Positions 6,235-7,157 of a stretch of DNA of 7,157 bases are shown here, piece by piece. Source of the stretch: Candidatus Nealsoniibacteriota bacterium (GTDB lineage: Bacteria > Patescibacteriota > Minisyncoccia > Minisyncoccales > CSSED10-335); the NCBI GenBank assembly GCA_003557585.1, contig PWOE01000080.1:1-7157 (forward strand). The letters are read 5' to 3'. Position numbers and translations under genes: made by a program. The stretch's first letter is position 1; the number at the start of each line of letters is the position of its first letter. The notes below the pieces were generated by a model that worked only from the letters and a program-made list of their open reading frames with translations, was not told the origin of the DNA and did not search any database.

Positions 6235-6835
6235 ATTTTTTGTTTTTTTGTTCGAGGAAGCTCATCACGTCGATTGAGTCGCCGGAATCATCGTTGTTGT
6301 CTTCGAAACGCATGCGCTTGTTTGTTGAAATGCTTTTGTCTTTGAAGACGTCTGGTTTTTCTTCGCGGTATTTTTCAAGCGCTGCGTCAAAGTCCGTTTC
6401 GTCGTCGGTCATTTTCGAAACCTTGTATCGAATAAACTCGGCATTGTCGTCGTCGAAACCCATCGCGCGCAATTTGTTCATCTGCTGTTCTGTCGTGTAG
6501 TTCGTTTCGAGCTCCGATTTCATTTTCTCGGACTCCTCGTATTTTGTGCGCAATTCTTCGACTTCTTTTTCGAGCTTGAGGTTTTGTTCTTTGATTTCGT
6601 CGGTGCTTCCGCCCATTTTTTTGATGTAGGTTTTGACACCGTCGATGTCTTTGGCTTCGATACCGAGTTCGCCAATAACCTTTTCGACCGCCTTTTCCAT
6701 CAACGAATCTTCTGATGGCTTGTTCTTCGCCACGATGTCGTTGATGTTTTCGTTCAAGGCTTTTTCTGCGGACTTGTAATCGACGGTTCCGTCTTCGCTT
6801 TCGAATTGTGATAGAAACTTCTTCAGGTCTTTCAT
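6233..6835 (-). CDS. Phage capsid scaffolding protein
   Basis: This 200-residue protein is highly charged, cysteine-free and mostly helical, as expected of a capsid assembly scaffold. Residues 1-75 are predicted short helices. Residues about 76-120 form a clear coiled coil rich in E and K (KLEKEVEELRTKYEESEKMK). It is followed by MGFDDDNAEFIRYKVSKM and a DFDAALEKYREEKPDVF segment of the kind found in scaffold proteins of Firmicutes phages. The C-terminus is hydrophilic and ends in KNKK, fitting a basic tail that contacts the shell. The gene sits between the minor head and capsid genes, its classic place. Its TAG stop overlaps the capsid gene's ribosome site. The start at 6835 is set by a strong ribosome site; an upstream in-frame ATG at 6895 is less likely. 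Function rests on composition and synteny rather than a catalytic motif. Confidence 0.8.
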   Translation of the reverse strand: MKDLKKFLSQFESEDGTVDYKSAEKALNENINDIVAKNKPSEDSLMEKAVEKVIGELGIEAKDIDGVKTYIKKMGGSTDEIKEQNLKLEKEVEELRTKYEESEKMKSELETNYTTEQQMNKLRAMGFDDDNAEFIRYKVSKMTDDETDFDAALEKYREEKPDVFKDKSISTNKRMRFEDNNDDSGDSIDVMSFLEQKNKK

Positions 6836-6925
6836 GGTTTCCTCCTTTTTAGGGTGCGAGCCACCCTGCGCGGTTTTCGGTTTACCGCCAACCATTTACC
6901 CGGTTTTTTAACGACGTTCGGCTCG
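6836..6925 (-). promoter_or_regulatory. Leader of the scaffold-capsid genes with two small hairpins
   Basis: This is the longest non-coding gap in the block (90 nt). It holds two consecutive inverted repeats. AGGGTG/CACCCT lies at 6851-6867 with a 5-nt loop, and GCGGT/ACCGC lies at 6870-6888. The first ends one A-run away from the Shine-Dalgarno site of the scaffold gene. On the minus strand no T-run follows the hairpins, so they do not look like a normal terminator for the upstream gene. They could stabilise a processed 5' end of the scaffold-capsid message. I see no convincing -35/-10 pair. The structure is visible in the sequence; the role is inferred. Confidence 0.35.
6841..6847 (-). promoter_or_regulatory. 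Strong ribosome binding site deciding the scaffold start
   Basis: On the minus strand this reads AAGGAGG, a full Shine-Dalgarno match, 5 nt before ATG at 6835. It selects that ATG over the in-frame ATG at 6895, which would put the hairpin leader inside the protein. Confidence 0.85.
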
Positions 6926-7157
6926 TCATGAGTTGCTAAAAACTAAATAGCATCTGCAATTTATTCTTTCGCCTGGTGGCAATCTCATGTCGCCAGGCGC
7001 TGATGCTTTCATTTTGCCTAACACAAAGTCATCATCGATGTCGATTGTCTTGTTCGCCGCCCAATTGTGCCATCGCGTTTTTCGAACCCTGTCATCACCT
7101 TGTGTGTTCCACGTTTTTTTCGTCCAGCCCTCAAACTTCGCTTGTTCAACCTTTGCG
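6926..7157 (-). CDS. Minor head protein, Mu gpF/SPP1 gp7-like, C-terminal part
   Basis: The gene enters from the right edge and only its last 76 codons plus TGA are inside the window; it is too short and open-ended to be seen as a complete ORF. Read on the minus strand, it gives the typical end of the Phage Mu protein F-like domain. There is a TKKTWNTQGDDRVRKTRWHN stretch, then an acidic DIDDDF segment, then APGDMRLPPGERINCRC. The D-x-RVR...H and PGD...P..E.INCRC pattern is diagnostic of this family. In SPP1-type phages this protein binds the portal and enters the procapsid with the scaffold. Its place immediately upstream of scaffold and capsid genes agrees. The start and the N-terminal domain lie outside the window, so fusion to another domain cannot be excluded. 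Confidence 0.85.
   Translation of the reverse strand, partial: AKVEQAKFEGWTKKTWNTQGDDRVRKTRWHNWAANKTIDIDDDFVLGKMKASAPGDMRLPPGERINCRCYLVFSNS

Noticed and set aside
6836..6895. Scaffold gene extended upstream to ATG 6895
   Set aside because: There is no ribosome site there, and the extension would translate the hairpin leader and the AAGGAGG site itself. ATG 6835 has an ideal site.
6851..6909. Plus-strand terminator made of the hairpins plus the later T-run
   Set aside because: The T-run at about 6904-6909 is not adjacent to either stem, and no plus-strand gene ends here.
1..7157. CRISPR array, tRNA, IS element or anti-phage defence system
   Set aside because: There are no regularly spaced repeats, cloverleaf structures, transposase motifs or defence-type enzymes; the block is structural throughout.

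Overview
The window is a compact structural (virion morphogenesis) gene block of a tailed bacteriophage or prophage. All genes lie on the minus strand, so transcription runs from position 7157 towards 1. Several genes have strong Shine-Dalgarno sites (AAGGAGG, AGGAG, AAGGAG). They also show tight spacing or short overlaps and an ordinary TAG/TGA/TAA stop mix under the standard bacterial code. This suggests a Firmicutes-like host with moderate GC; the host assignment is an inference. No integrase, lysis, replication, tRNA, IS or CRISPR feature is visible.

Layout in transcription order: the C-terminal end of a Mu gpF/SPP1 gp7-type minor head protein (7157-6926); a 90-nt leader with two small hairpins; a scaffolding protein (6835-6233); the major capsid protein (6220-5372); a strong stem-loop (5362-5333); a putative head-tail adaptor (5314-4895); a putative head-closure protein (4902-4600); an HK97 gp10-like neck protein (4603-4211); a 302-residue unrecognised connector/tail protein (4227-3319); a 139-residue small protein with a long hydrophobic segment (3316-2897); a 926-residue tail hub or receptor-binding-like protein (2904-124); and the first 37 codons of another gene (111-1).

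The first half follows the usual siphovirus head order (minor head, scaffold, capsid, connectors). A separate scaffold with no visible maturation protease fits a non-processed capsid. From the adaptor onwards the genes overlap by 4 to 17 nt and are probably translationally coupled.

The second half is the unusual part. Between the connectors and the large hub-like protein there is no recognisable separate tail-tube gene, no tail-assembly-chaperone pair and no tape-measure gene. Only the 302- and 139-residue proteins fill that space. This suggests either a very short or unconventional tail, or tail genes placed elsewhere, and it is the most interesting aspect of the window.
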